64,000 bases of DNA from JBBQUN01 sp963717115 (lineage in GTDB: Bacteria > Actinomycetota > Acidimicrobiia > Acidimicrobiales > SZUA-35), in NCBI GenBank assembly GCA_963717115.1, contig CAVQVO010000017.1, positions 124,001 through 188,000 of the forward strand. Reading direction: 5' to 3'. Both the position numbers and the translations under genes were made by a program. Below, piece after piece: positions 46,503 to 54,929 of this stretch (its first letter is position 1; every line of letters begins with the position of its first letter). Below the pieces are notes generated by a model that had not been told where the DNA came from, ran no database searches, and saw nothing but the letters and a program-made list of their open reading frames with translations.

Positions 46503-47117
46503 TCATCCTCGGGCCCGTTCGCCCCTGGCGGCACGGGTCACGATCGACTCGATGCGCTGTGTCCGCGTCTCGTCCTTCACGGCGCTGATGACCCACCACA
46601 GCATCGCCTTCCGGGCCGTCGGCGGGAACCCGTCCCACGCGGCCCGCGCCGGGGCGTTCGCGTCGAGGGCCGAGGCGAGGGCGTCGGGCTCCACGAGGTC
46701 CTCGACCGGCTCGAGGATCGTCCACCAGCCGTTGGCCCGCGCCACCGCGACGGCACGGCGTCCGGCGTCGGTCATGAGTCCGGCCGCCTCCATGGCCCGC
46801 ACCCGATCCCGGTTCAGGCGAGTCCACGTGCTCTTCGGTTTCCGTGGGGTCAGGAGCTGCAGCCCTCGGTCGTCGTCGAAACGGTTCACGGTCGAGTCGA
46901 TCCACCCGAAACAGATGGCCTCCTCGACGACCTCGGGGTAGGGGCACGACGGTTTGCCGGTGACCGGTTTCCACGAGCACAACCAGACACCTCGGGCGGC
47001 GTCGTGGTTCGCCTCGAGCCAGGCCCGCCACTGGGTGCGGGACTCGGCGTGGTAGATCGGGTACTCGAACTTCCACGTGGCGGGATGAACCGATGACGAG
47101 GGAGGGTTCCGGGCCAT
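46503..47117 (-). CDS. YdeI/OmpD-associated family protein
   Basis: A 204-residue protein with the family blocks WRAWLEANHDAARGVWLCSW, EEAICFGWIDSTVNRFDDD and PRKPKSTWTRLNRDRV. The family is widespread and has been linked to bacteriocin or envelope-stress tolerance, without a known biochemical activity. The C-terminus is Arg-rich. Gene boundaries are clear. Confidence 0.85.
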   Translation of the reverse strand: MARNPPSSSVHPATWKFEYPIYHAESRTQWRAWLEANHDAARGVWLCSWKPVTGKPSCPYPEVVEEAICFGWIDSTVNRFDDDRGLQLLTPRKPKSTWTRLNRDRVRAMEAAGLMTDAGRRAVAVARANGWWTILEPVEDLVEPDALASALDANAPARAAWDGFPPTARKAMLWWVISAVKDETRTQRIESIVTRAARGERARG

Positions 47118-47261
47118 GGACCGCGAGCGTAGGTGGCGGCCCGCGGTGGGCGCGAGCAGGGTGGTGCGGGCATCGGCGATGCAGGACGGTTCGGCTCGAT
47201 CGGAGTCGACGACCTACCGACCGGTTGGTACGGTAAGGCCATCCCGACGCCGGAGGTTGTC

Positions 47262-47738
47262 ATGACTGGAATCGTTCCGAACCTGTGGTTCGACACCGAA
47301 GGTCTGGAGGCGGCGGAGTTCTACGCCTCGATCTTCCCGAACTCGGCGATCACCAACGTCTCTCGGTACGGCGACGAGGGCATGGGCGAACCGGGATCGG
47401 TGCTGGCCGTCGATTTCGTGCTCGATGGTCAGCGATTCACGGGTATCAACGGAGGGCCGCAGTTCCGGTTCAACGAAGCGGTCTCCTTCGCGATCCCGTG
47501 CGCCGACGAAGCCGAGGTCGACCACTATTGGGATTCGCTGGTCGAAGGCGGGGAGGAGGGTCGATGTGGCTGGCTCAAGGACCGCTACGGCGTCTCCTGG
47601 CAGGTCATTCCGGCAGTCCTGGGCGAGCTGTTGAGCGACCCCGATCCGGAACGGGCGAGCCGGGCGATGCAGGCCATGCTGGCCATGAACAAGCTCGACG
47701 GAAGCGCCCTCCGTGCTGCCGCCGACGGCGTCGCCTGA
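47262..47738 (+). CDS. PhnB-like VOC family protein
   Basis: A full-length (158 aa) glyoxalase-fold protein of the PhnB/3-demethylubiquinone-methyltransferase-like group. NLWFDTEGLEAAEFYASIFP and GWLKDRYGVSWQVIP are diagnostic. The start ATG at 47262 follows GGAGG. It contrasts with the two internally deleted VOC genes in the same region. Confidence 0.88.
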   Translation: MTGIVPNLWFDTEGLEAAEFYASIFPNSAITNVSRYGDEGMGEPGSVLAVDFVLDGQRFTGINGGPQFRFNEAVSFAIPCADEAEVDHYWDSLVEGGEEGRCGWLKDRYGVSWQVIPAVLGELLSDPDPERASRAMQAMLAMNKLDGSALRAAADGVA

Positions 47739-47816
47739 GACCCCGACCCGACCGTTCGGACATCGTCGGAGTCTCAGGAACTGCTCATCGACGCGAGGCG
47801 CCGAGCGGACGCTCCA

Positions 47817-47942
47817 TCACGAGGGCAGGTGCCGATCGTTCGTCTTCGCCGCCTTGTTGTCCTTCTTGGACTGGCGCTTTTCCTTCTTGGACTTGGCGGC
47901 GGGGGTCTTGGCGCTACGACCGCCCTTGTCTTTACCGGCCAT
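47817..47942 (-). CDS. small lysine-rich protein, 41 aa
   Basis: A 41-residue, very basic protein starting MAGKDKGGRSAKTPAAKSKK, with no hydrophobic core; it is probably disordered and may bind nucleic acid. Similar short Lys-rich frames occur in other actinobacteria, but I know no function. The start is chosen as the ATG closest to the basic segment. It overlaps no other gene. Confidence 0.55.
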   Translation of the reverse strand: MAGKDKGGRSAKTPAAKSKKEKRQSKKDNKAAKTNDRHLPS

Positions 47943-48134
47943 GATGGCCTCTCTCCGGTCGGACTCGAACGCCGGCCGGAGTCCACTGTCCCACACATCG
48001 CGGTCGAGTGTCCCGACCGCCGAGCCGGCCGGGGTCGTCACGATCATCGGCACCTGGCGCCGGATCCACCGTGCGGGAGCCGACGGCGGGCCTTCCTCCT
48101 TGGGTTAGCGTGCGGCCAACGCAGGAGGTCGGTG

Positions 48135-48902
48135 ATGTCGCGATTCGAGGGACGAACGGTGGTGGTCACGGGCGGAGGCGGCGGTATCGGCCGCGCCATC
48201 TGTACCGGCTTCGCCGAGGAGGGCGCAGCGGTCGCGGTCCTCGACCGGGCCTTCGATGCCGCGTCGGAGACGGCTGCGGCGATCGCTCGCCTCGGTGGGC
48301 GGGCGTTGGCGGTCGACGGTGACATCACCGAGCGGTCGTCGGTCGACCGTGCGATCGCGATGGTCGGTACCGAACTCGGACCGATCGACGTCTTGGTCAA
48401 CAACGCCGGGTGGGATCTGTTCGTGCCGTTCCTCCAGACCGACCCCGACGACTGGTCGAAGCTGATCGACATCAATCTCGTCGGAGCGCTGCACATGCAT
48501 CACGCCGTCCTCCCCGGGATGGTCGAGCGGGGCGAGGGTCGAGTGGTCAACGTGTCGTCGGACGCAGCTCGTGTCGGCTCGTCGGGCGAGGCCGTCTATG
48601 CGGCCTGCAAGGCCGGACTCATCGCGTTCTCGAAGACGCTCGCCCGCGAGCACTCCCGACACGGGATCACGTTCAACGTCGTCTGCCCCGGTCCCACCGA
48701 CACGGCGCTCCTGGCCACCGTGACCGACTCGGCCCCCGATCCCGAGAAACTGCGCGAGGCGTTCCGTCGGGCCATCCCGATGGGTCGCCTCGGGCAGCCC
48801 GATGATCTCGTCGGCGCCGTCCTGTTCTTCGCCAGCGACGCAGCGGCGTTCGTCACCGGTCAGGTGCTCAGCGTGTCCGGCGGCCTCACGATGAACGGCT
48901 GA
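48135..48902 (+). CDS. short-chain dehydrogenase/reductase
   Basis: A 255-residue classical SDR with the cofactor loop TGGGGGIGRAI, NNAG, catalytic S/YxxxK (VYAACKAGLIAF) and C-terminal VTGQVLSVSGG. The sequence resembles 3-oxoacyl-ACP reductases and BadH-like hydroxyacyl-CoA dehydrogenases. A Shine-Dalgarno (GGAGG) lies 9 bases before the ATG, and TTAGCGT near 48105 may be its -10. Confidence 0.9.
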   Translation: MSRFEGRTVVVTGGGGGIGRAICTGFAEEGAAVAVLDRAFDAASETAAAIARLGGRALAVDGDITERSSVDRAIAMVGTELGPIDVLVNNAGWDLFVPFLQTDPDDWSKLIDINLVGALHMHHAVLPGMVERGEGRVVNVSSDAARVGSSGEAVYAACKAGLIAFSKTLAREHSRHGITFNVVCPGPTDTALLATVTDSAPDPEKLREAFRRAIPMGRLGQPDDLVGAVLFFASDAAAFVTGQVLSVSGGLTMNG

Positions 48903-48989
48903 CGTCGGGGAGGGCGCGGTCCCATCGCCCGTGGTCGGGGCCATGCACTACCGTGAGCCGCTCGCCCGCAGCGCAACGGAAGAGGCAAC

Positions 48990-49886
48990 GTGAGCCGATT
49001 CAACCGGACCTCGATCATCGGCATCGTCGCCAGCGTCGTGATCGGCGCGCTGATCGCCTTGGCCGGAAGCCAGGGAAGTGCCGAGGTCGGCGGCTTCCCG
49101 GTGTTCGCGCTCTGCGCGATCATCGCCTTCGCCATCCAATTCGTCGTCTTCGTGCCGTCCTACCTGGCCCGCACCGAGCACTACTACGACCTCACCGGCA
49201 GCCTCACCTACCTCACCGTCACCACCGTCGCGTTGGTGGCGTCGTCGGACCTGGATGCCCGTGCCGTCATCGTGGCGGTGCTCGTCGTGGTCTGGGCCGG
49301 CCGTCTCGGCACCTTCTTGTTCCGGCGGGTCAAGCGCGACGGGGGCGACGGCAGATTCGACCGGATCAAGCACGACCCCCTGCGCTTCTTCATGATGTGG
49401 TCGATCCAGGGTCTCTGGGTCTTCCTCACCGTCGCCTGTGCGTTGTCGATCATCACCGGCGCCGAGCGGCGGTCGTTCGACGTCTTCGCCGCCATCGGTC
49501 TGGTGGTCTGGCTCACGGGATTCGCCATCGAGGTCACGGCCGACAACCAGAAGAGCGCCTTCCGGGCCGACCCGGCCAACCGGGGTCGGTTCATCGACGT
49601 CGGCCTCTGGGCCTGGTCACGCCACCCCAACTACTTCGGGGAGATCGTGCTCTGGACCGGTGTCGCGATCATCGCGATCCCCATCCTGTCCGGTTGGCGT
49701 TGGGTCATGCTGATCTCGCCGGTGTTCGTGTTCGTGTTGCTGACCCGGATCAGCGGTGTGCCGCTGCTCGAGGCCCGGAGCGACAAGAAGTGGGGCGACG
49801 AGCCGGCGTATCGGGACTACAAGCGACGGACGCCCTCGCTGCTGTTGCGACCGCCCCGACCGGCGGACGTCTCGTCCCGCTCCTGA
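48990..49886 (+). CDS. DUF1295 steroid-5-alpha-reductase-like membrane protein
   Basis: A 298-residue integral membrane protein with about seven hydrophobic helices. The C-terminal block SRHPNYFGEIVLWTGVAI followed by LEARSDKKWGDEPAYRDYK is the DUF1295/isoprenylcysteine-methyltransferase-like signature. The cofactor is probably NADPH. GTG start with an AGAGG site upstream. Confidence 0.87.
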   Translation: MSRFNRTSIIGIVASVVIGALIALAGSQGSAEVGGFPVFALCAIIAFAIQFVVFVPSYLARTEHYYDLTGSLTYLTVTTVALVASSDLDARAVIVAVLVVVWAGRLGTFLFRRVKRDGGDGRFDRIKHDPLRFFMMWSIQGLWVFLTVACALSIITGAERRSFDVFAAIGLVVWLTGFAIEVTADNQKSAFRADPANRGRFIDVGLWAWSRHPNYFGEIVLWTGVAIIAIPILSGWRWVMLISPVFVFVLLTRISGVPLLEARSDKKWGDEPAYRDYKRRTPSLLLRPPRPADVSSRS

Positions 49887-50050
49887 ATCCGGGGCCGCCC
49901 GATCCCGATCGGCCCGGCGCCGCCGACTGATCGAACCGCGCCCCGGCGCGCGCCGGTGCCGAAATCGACCCAGGGCCGAGCGAAGTCACAGCCTTTAGAA
50001 TGTCGACCGCAGCGATGGGAGTCCTTGCGAGCCTCGAGCGGGAGCAGACG

Positions 50051-50869
50051 GTGATCCACATTCCGACCACGATCGACTTCGATGGGACGTCGACGCAGGG
50101 CTTCACGTTCACCCACGACCTGGCCGACCACCCGCTGCTGTCCCCTGCCGGCATTCGAGCCCTGGCCGATCGCCTCCCACCGGGCAGCGCCGAGATCGGC
50201 GGTGGTGACCTGATCGCCGAGGGTGGGCTGGGATTCGAGGCGACGCCCCGCGTGGATCCCGGTCCCGCTCTCGACGAGCTCGAGGGGCAGGCCCGCTCGT
50301 TGTTCTTCTACAACGTCGAACGCGACCCGGCGATGGCGGGATTGCTCTCGCAAGTCCTGGCCGACGCCTTCGGCCAGGTCGGCATCGACCCGACCCAGGT
50401 CTCCAAGGAGGAGGGGTACCTCTTCTTGACCGGGGGCCCGACGATCACCAGCACCCACGTCGACCACGAGTACAACCTCCTCCTCGTGCTGCGGGGTCGC
50501 AAGCGGGTGTTCCTGTCCGAAGTGCCGACCGACGAGGCCGAGCGCGCGCTCGAGGTGATGCACGATGGGGGCTACGGCACCTGCGACCGGGTCCCCGAGC
50601 GCGGTCAGGAGTTCGAGGTCGGGCCGGGTGAAGGCATCTTCATCCCGCCCCGGTCGGCCCACTACGTGGTCAACGACGACGAACCGTGCGCAGCGCTCTC
50701 GGTGGTGTGGGGAACCGAGGAGCTGGAGCGGGAGTCGGCGGTCTACTGGGCCAACGCCCAGTTGCGACGGATCGGTCTGCGTCCCGGTGCCGTCGGTCGG
50801 CATCCGGCGATCGATCGCGCCAAGGCGATGGCCGTGACCTCGGCTCGGCGCGTTCGTTCGCTGGTCTGA
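50051..50869 (+). CDS. cupin-8/JmjC-like Fe(II) oxygenase
   Basis: A double-stranded beta-helix protein. The metal motif HxD appears as STHVDHEYN and the distal His in PPRSAHYVVN, as in 2-oxoglutarate-dependent JmjC-type hydroxylases. The GTG at 50051 gives about 272 aa. An ATG at 50000 lies within a TAGAAT -10-like box (49996-50001), so the more upstream start is unlikely. The substrate is unknown. Confidence 0.75.
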   Translation: MIHIPTTIDFDGTSTQGFTFTHDLADHPLLSPAGIRALADRLPPGSAEIGGGDLIAEGGLGFEATPRVDPGPALDELEGQARSLFFYNVERDPAMAGLLSQVLADAFGQVGIDPTQVSKEEGYLFLTGGPTITSTHVDHEYNLLLVLRGRKRVFLSEVPTDEAERALEVMHDGGYGTCDRVPERGQEFEVGPGEGIFIPPRSAHYVVNDDEPCAALSVVWGTEELERESAVYWANAQLRRIGLRPGAVGRHPAIDRAKAMAVTSARRVRSLV

Positions 50870-50898
50870 TCGAGACCGGGAATAGCGGACTGCCGGCA

Positions 50899-50935
50899 GG
50901 CGTTCTCCCTATTGTCCGTACAATTGGAGAACGCC
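50899..50935. promoter_or_regulatory. 37-base inverted repeat upstream of peroxiredoxin
   Basis: GGCGTTCTCC (50899-50908) pairs with GGAGAACGCC (50926-50935), and the centre ATTGT-CCGT-ACAAT continues the symmetry with a single unpaired base difference. It lies 35 bases before the peroxiredoxin start and 30 after the preceding stop. No T-run follows, so an operator for a dimeric repressor or redox sensor is more likely than a terminator. Confidence 0.6.
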
Positions 50936-50969
50936 GGAACGTCCGGCGCGATCAGCGAGAGGATCAGCC

Positions 50970-51603
50970 ATGAGCCTGCACCTGGGCGACACCGCCCCCG
51001 ACTTCACCGCCGACACCACCGATGGCGAGATGTCGTTCCACGATTGGAAGAAGGGGTCGTGGGCCGTCTTCTTCAGCCACCCCGCCGACTTCACCCCGGT
51101 GTGCACGACCGAACTCGGCCGCACCGCCGCCCTGCAGAGCGAGTTCGCCAAGCGCAACACCAAGGCGATGGCGCTGTCGATCGACTCCGATCGAGGATCA
51201 TCGTGGGTGGGCGCCCGACATCGGCGACGTGACCGGCACGCCGCTCAACTTCCCGATCGTCGCCGACCCCGACCACACCGTCGCCGAGCTCTACGACATG
51301 ATCCATCCGGGCGAGGGTGACACCTCGACGGTTCGGTCGGTGTTCATCATCGACCCCGACGACAAGCTGCGGCTGATGCTGACCTACCCCAAGTCGGTCG
51401 GGCGCAATTTCGACGAGATCGTTCGGGTGCTCGATGCGCTCCAGGCCACCGATCGCGATCCCATCGCGACCCCGGCCGACTGGCGTCCGGGCGACCGAGT
51501 GATCGTGTCGACCACCGTGTCGACCGAAGACGCCAAGGGCCGATTCCAGAACGTGGAAGAGGTCAAGCCCTATCTCCGCTACGCCGACGCCCCGTCGTCG
51601 TGA
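50970..51603 (+). CDS. 1-Cys peroxiredoxin, +1 frame break
   Basis: A Prx6-type peroxidase for H2O2 and organic peroxides, about 210 aa after correction. The peroxidatic Cys is C45 in ADFTPVCTTELG, and the C-terminal dimer region (PKSVGRNFDEIVRVLD, VKPYLRYADAPS) is complete. The frame breaks at 51189: GAC TCC is followed by one extra G before ATC GAG, in the conserved ALSIDS-x-EDH segment; the remainder lies one frame over and ends at 51603. It probably is under the control of the inverted repeat upstream. Confidence 0.9.
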
Positions 51604-51645
51604 CGGTCGGGCCCGGTGTTCGGCACGGGCTCCCGGTTCGGTCGC

Positions 51646-52368
51646 TCAAGCCGGTGTGAAGGCTGTGTCCGAGCGCCGGCGATAGTCGGCGGCGAGATCG
51701 TCGAGCCACTGCCGACCATCGCCGGTGTAGGCCGGGCCGTGCATCAACGCCAGGGTGGTCGGAGCCAGCTCGGCGAGTCGCTCGACGGTGGCGGCGCTCG
51801 AAGGAGCGAGACTCGAGTACCCGAACAGGTCCTCGGTGGTGATGGTCGGTTCCATCGGCGAATCGGTGCACAGCGGTGGCCCGTCGCCCAACTGGGTGAA
51901 GAGGTCGCCGCACAGGAGCGTGGAGGTGGTTTCCTCGAACAGCACCCCCGCCTCCCAGCCATGGGGCACGTGCGGGGTGGCGAGGTGACGGACCCGCTTG
52001 CCGCCGAGGTCGATCACCTCGCCGTCGTCGAGCGGATGCGGGGGCCGGTCGATCAGGTCGTTCATCGACACCATGCAGCCGAGGGCGCCGAAGGCGACCT
52101 GCGCGTCGGGCGCAGCCTCCAGCCATCGATCGAGGGCGCCGCACTCGTCGGCCTCGACGTGTCCGAAGCCGATCCAACGCAGTGATGCCAGCGGGATCAA
52201 TTCGCCGACCGCATCGGCGACGAGCGGGAACAGCGCTCGCATCCCGGTGTGGAACAGCAGTGGTTCCTCGGCCCGCACCAGGATCTGGTTGAACGACATG
52301 CCTGCGTCGGGCACGAAGGTGGAAATGCGGTAGATCTCCTCGGCGATCTCGGTCGTTGTGGTGTTCAT
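51646..52368 (-). CDS. MBL-fold diiron (flavodiiron-like) protein
   Basis: A 240-residue metallo-beta-lactamase-fold protein with the ODP-type metal motif H70-x-E72-x-D74 (HVEADECG), then TPHVPHGWEAG, CGDLFTQ and a final His in MHGPAY. It lacks a flavodoxin domain. Such stand-alone proteins reduce O2 or NO, or sense oxygen. It lies downstream of the MDMPI gene in the TetR operon. Confidence 0.82.
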   Translation of the reverse strand: MNTTTTEIAEEIYRISTFVPDAGMSFNQILVRAEEPLLFHTGMRALFPLVADAVGELIPLASLRWIGFGHVEADECGALDRWLEAAPDAQVAFGALGCMVSMNDLIDRPPHPLDDGEVIDLGGKRVRHLATPHVPHGWEAGVLFEETTSTLLCGDLFTQLGDGPPLCTDSPMEPTITTEDLFGYSSLAPSSAATVERLAELAPTTLALMHGPAYTGDGRQWLDDLAADYRRRSDTAFTPA

Positions 52369-52426
52369 GGCGGGGCTTCTCCCTGGTGCGGTGTTCGGTG
52401 GGTCGGGTCGTTCGGGGGTCGGATGG

Positions 52427-53185
52427 TCAGAACGGGACGACGGTCGTGAGCAGGCCCGTGGCTTGGCCTCGTCCGGCGAGCAGCGAACAGAACTCGATGG
52501 CGTCGATCACGATCGCTTCGCCGCCGTCGCCCGACGCGAAGACCCCGCCTGCGGTTCCGGTCAGCTCGAGGGTGAATGGTTGGCCGTGGCGGCGGGCCCA
52601 CTCCGCGACGACATCGGCCACGATCACCCCGTCGTGGTCGGGGGTCAGAACGAGGTCGGCGTCGATGGCACGAGCGGTGTCGATGCGGTGCATCCACAGA
52701 TCACGCAGGTAGATGACGTCGATGAGGTAGCCGAGTCGCCATTTCTCGACGACCGGCGCATCGACGGCGATCTTCATCGCTCGCAGGGGACGGGGGGTTC
52801 GTTGTCGACCCTTGACGGTCCGGGGCGCGATCCGCTCGAGGCGGGCGATCAGTTCGTCCGGGGCCAGGTCGAGGCGTTCGGCGACCTGGACCGCCGACAG
52901 GGCGGCCTCGAGTGAGACCTCCTGGTCCCGCTGACGCTTCCGGCCGGCTCGCATCTGGTGCAGGTTCTCTCGAATCGACGCGCCGGCCTCGCAGGCACCG
53001 AGCACGTGGAGCCACATCCGCCGGACGTCCCAGTCGGGGCAGTTGGTCTGCATCGACCATTGCTCGGCGTCGAGGGTGCGAAGGAGATCGATCGACCGGG
53101 CCAGTTCGTGCTCCTGGCGTCGCATCGCTTCGCGATGTCCGAGGACGGGGATGGTCGTGACGTCGATGGTGTTCATGGTGGTCAT
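52427..53185 (-). CDS. maleylpyruvate isomerase-like mycothiol-dependent protein
   Basis: A 252-residue DinB-like four-helix protein. The N-terminal MDMPI block with CPDWDVRRMWLHVLG carries the usual metal-binding His. The family uses mycothiol as cofactor or transfers it. The start overlaps the TetR stop by four bases, so it is the second gene of that operon and a likely target of its regulator. Confidence 0.8.
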   Translation of the reverse strand: MTTMNTIDVTTIPVLGHREAMRRQEHELARSIDLLRTLDAEQWSMQTNCPDWDVRRMWLHVLGACEAGASIRENLHQMRAGRKRQRDQEVSLEAALSAVQVAERLDLAPDELIARLERIAPRTVKGRQRTPRPLRAMKIAVDAPVVEKWRLGYLIDVIYLRDLWMHRIDTARAIDADLVLTPDHDGVIVADVVAEWARRHGQPFTLELTGTAGGVFASGDGGEAIVIDAIEFCSLLAGRGQATGLLTTVVPF

Positions 53186-53802
53186 GCCTTCTCGCTTTCG
53201 GTGGGTCGGATCCGGGCGTCGGCGAGCAGCATGTCCACGGCCCGGTCGACGAGTCGCTCCCAGCGGTCCCCGCCGGGATCGTTGGAGATCTGCTGATCGG
53301 CGAGCCCGGTGAGCATCGCCGTCCAGAGATCGAGCGTCGCCTGATCGTGCACCCCGATGATCGCCAGTTGTTGCCGCGCTCGTTCGTAGGCCTCCACCGC
53401 CACCGCGTAGCTCTCGGCGGAGGGCTCGAAGCCCGGGATGGTCCGTTGGAACAGGAGTTGGTAGCGCACGGGGTCCATCGTGCAGAAGTCGACGAAGGCG
53501 TGGGCGGTGAGCCTGGCGGCCCCGACCGGGTCTTCGGACAGCTGCCGATCGCCGACCGCGTCGTCCATCCAGGCGGTGAAGGCCCGGTAGCCCTCGAGGA
53601 ACATGGCGTCGTAGATCTCGTGCTTGGAGGCGAAGTACGAGTAGATCGACTGGGCCCGCATTCCGACCCGCTCACCCAGATCGCGCATCGACAGCCCGGC
53701 AAGGCCGTGCTCCCGCACGACCTCCCAGGCTGCCGTCACGATCTCGGCCAGGGTTTCCTGACGTCGTGCGGTTCTCCTGTCGATCTTCGGTTTACCTGAC
53801 AT
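53182..53802 (-). CDS. TetR-family transcriptional regulator
   Basis: A 206-residue repressor-type protein. The helix-turn-helix occupies residues about 17-64 (EIVTAAWEVVREHGLAGLSM, then SIYSYFASKHEIYDAM), and the C-terminal ligand domain is all-helical. It is the first gene of the operon with the MDMPI and MBL genes and has a near-consensus promoter whose -10 lies 7 bases from the ATG, so autoregulation through that site is plausible. Confidence 0.9.
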   Translation of the reverse strand: MSGKPKIDRRTARRQETLAEIVTAAWEVVREHGLAGLSMRDLGERVGMRAQSIYSYFASKHEIYDAMFLEGYRAFTAWMDDAVGDRQLSEDPVGAARLTAHAFVDFCTMDPVRYQLLFQRTIPGFEPSAESYAVAVEAYERARQQLAIIGVHDQATLDLWTAMLTGLADQQISNDPGGDRWERLVDRAVDMLLADARIRPTESEKA

Positions 53803-53809
53803 AGTTCGG

Positions 53810-53838
53810 ATTGTGGGGGTTCAGCCGTCCGCTGTCAA
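53810..53838 (-). promoter_or_regulatory. consensus-like promoter of tetR operon, leaderless
   Basis: On the minus strand TTGACA (53838-53833) and CACAAT (53815-53810) are 17 bases apart, and 7 bases separate the -10 from the tetR ATG. The transcript should start at or beside the start codon. This is the best -35 in the window and supports the leaderless reading of the other boxes. Confidence 0.65.
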
Positions 53839-53851
53839 GGGTGGACCGTTC

Positions 53852-54001
53852 TCAACTCGGGGGAGCGAAGAACTCGAGGGCGACGCCATCGGGATCACGG
53901 AAGCGGAGTCCGGTGCCGATGAGGCGTTGGTACCACGGCCGACTGACGGCCAGGTCGGAGACGGTCACGGCGACGTGACCGATCGCGGGGAATTCACTCA
54001 T
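53852..54001 (-). CDS. mini-VOC protein with internal deletion, 49 aa
   Basis: The N-terminal strand-helix of a VOC protein (GHVAVTVSDLAVSRPWYQRL) is joined in frame to the last strands (GLRFRDPDGVALEFFAPP). A normal member has about 70-80 more residues between them. The ATG lies inside the end of the nitrilase gene, so translation is coupled. It has the same architecture as 44221-44379. It may be a relic or a working one-module protein that dimerises. Confidence 0.55.
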   Translation of the reverse strand: MSEFPAIGHVAVTVSDLAVSRPWYQRLIGTGLRFRDPDGVALEFFAPPS

Positions 54002-54929
54002 GGGATGCTCCATTCGTTTGGCGGGTGTTCGTCTCGATCGTGAGCGTGAGGACGTCGGGCCGGGCGTAGTGGCCGATCGGATCGAAGGCTCGCCGGCCGC
54101 TCGCGATGCGATCGAGGTCGAGCGTGGCGGCAACCACACCGGCCTTGCCGACGAGCGGACCGGCGACGATCTCGCCGCCGGGGGCGACGATCGTCGTGTT
54201 GCCCCGGGACATGAAGTCGTCGTCCCCTCCGTAGATGTCGTCGGCGCCGGGGAGATCCCGGGGCACGTCGCTGCCCCGCAGGAACGCCGTGACCCCGACG
54301 ACGAAGACCTGGCCTTCCTTGGCGATGTGGCGCAAGGTCGGTACCCACTCGTCGCTGTTGTCCCAGGTCGGGGCGAGCAGGACGTCGATGCCCTGCTGGT
54401 AGAGCGCCGCCCGGGCCAGCGGCATGTAGTTCTCCCAGCAGATGAGCGATCCAACGCGCACGCCGCCGATGTCGACGACGGTGAGCAGCGGGCCCTGCCC
54501 GTTGCCCCAGACGAGGCGTTCGGCTCCGGTCGGGACGAGCTTGCGATGCAAGCCTGCGATCTGCCCGGCGGCGTCGAGATACACCACGGCGTTGTAGAGG
54601 GTGCCGGACGAGCTCCGCTCGGTGATCCCGATCGCCGTCCAGACGCCGGCGGCCTTCGATGCGGCCCGAACGTCGTCGAGTGCCGGACCGTCGACGTCGA
54701 TGGCCTGGTCCTGGAAGCGGGCGTACCAGTCGCCGTCGCTCCACGGATTGTGGCGCCACAGCCAGTCGGGGTAGCCGGGCACGAAGGACTCGGGGAACAC
54801 GACGAGGTCGGCCCCGTCGGCGCCGGCCCTGACGATCTCGTCGACGACGATGTCGAGCGTCTTCGCTCGATCGAGGTATGCGGGCGTGGCCTGCACGGCG
54901 ACGACCCGGAACGCTCCGGAGCGGCTCAT
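53994..54929 (-). CDS. nitrilase-superfamily C-N hydrolase
   Basis: A 311-residue carbon-nitrogen hydrolase. The catalytic triad is E47 (FPESFVPG), K130 (HRKLVPTG) and C164 (LICWENY), the arrangement of true nitrilases. The start MSRSGAFRVVAVQATP overlaps the methyltransferase stop (ATGA). Together with the methyltransferase and mini-VOC gene it forms a three-gene operon, perhaps for a nitrile or cyanide-containing compound. Confidence 0.88.
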   Translation of the reverse strand: MSRSGAFRVVAVQATPAYLDRAKTLDIVVDEIVRAGADGADLVVFPESFVPGYPDWLWRHNPWSDGDWYARFQDQAIDVDGPALDDVRAASKAAGVWTAIGITERSSSGTLYNAVVYLDAAGQIAGLHRKLVPTGAERLVWGNGQGPLLTVVDIGGVRVGSLICWENYMPLARAALYQQGIDVLLAPTWDNSDEWVPTLRHIAKEGQVFVVGVTAFLRGSDVPRDLPGADDIYGGDDDFMSRGNTTIVAPGGEIVAGPLVGKAGVVAATLDLDRIASGRRAFDPIGHYARPDVLTLTIETNTRQTNGASHE

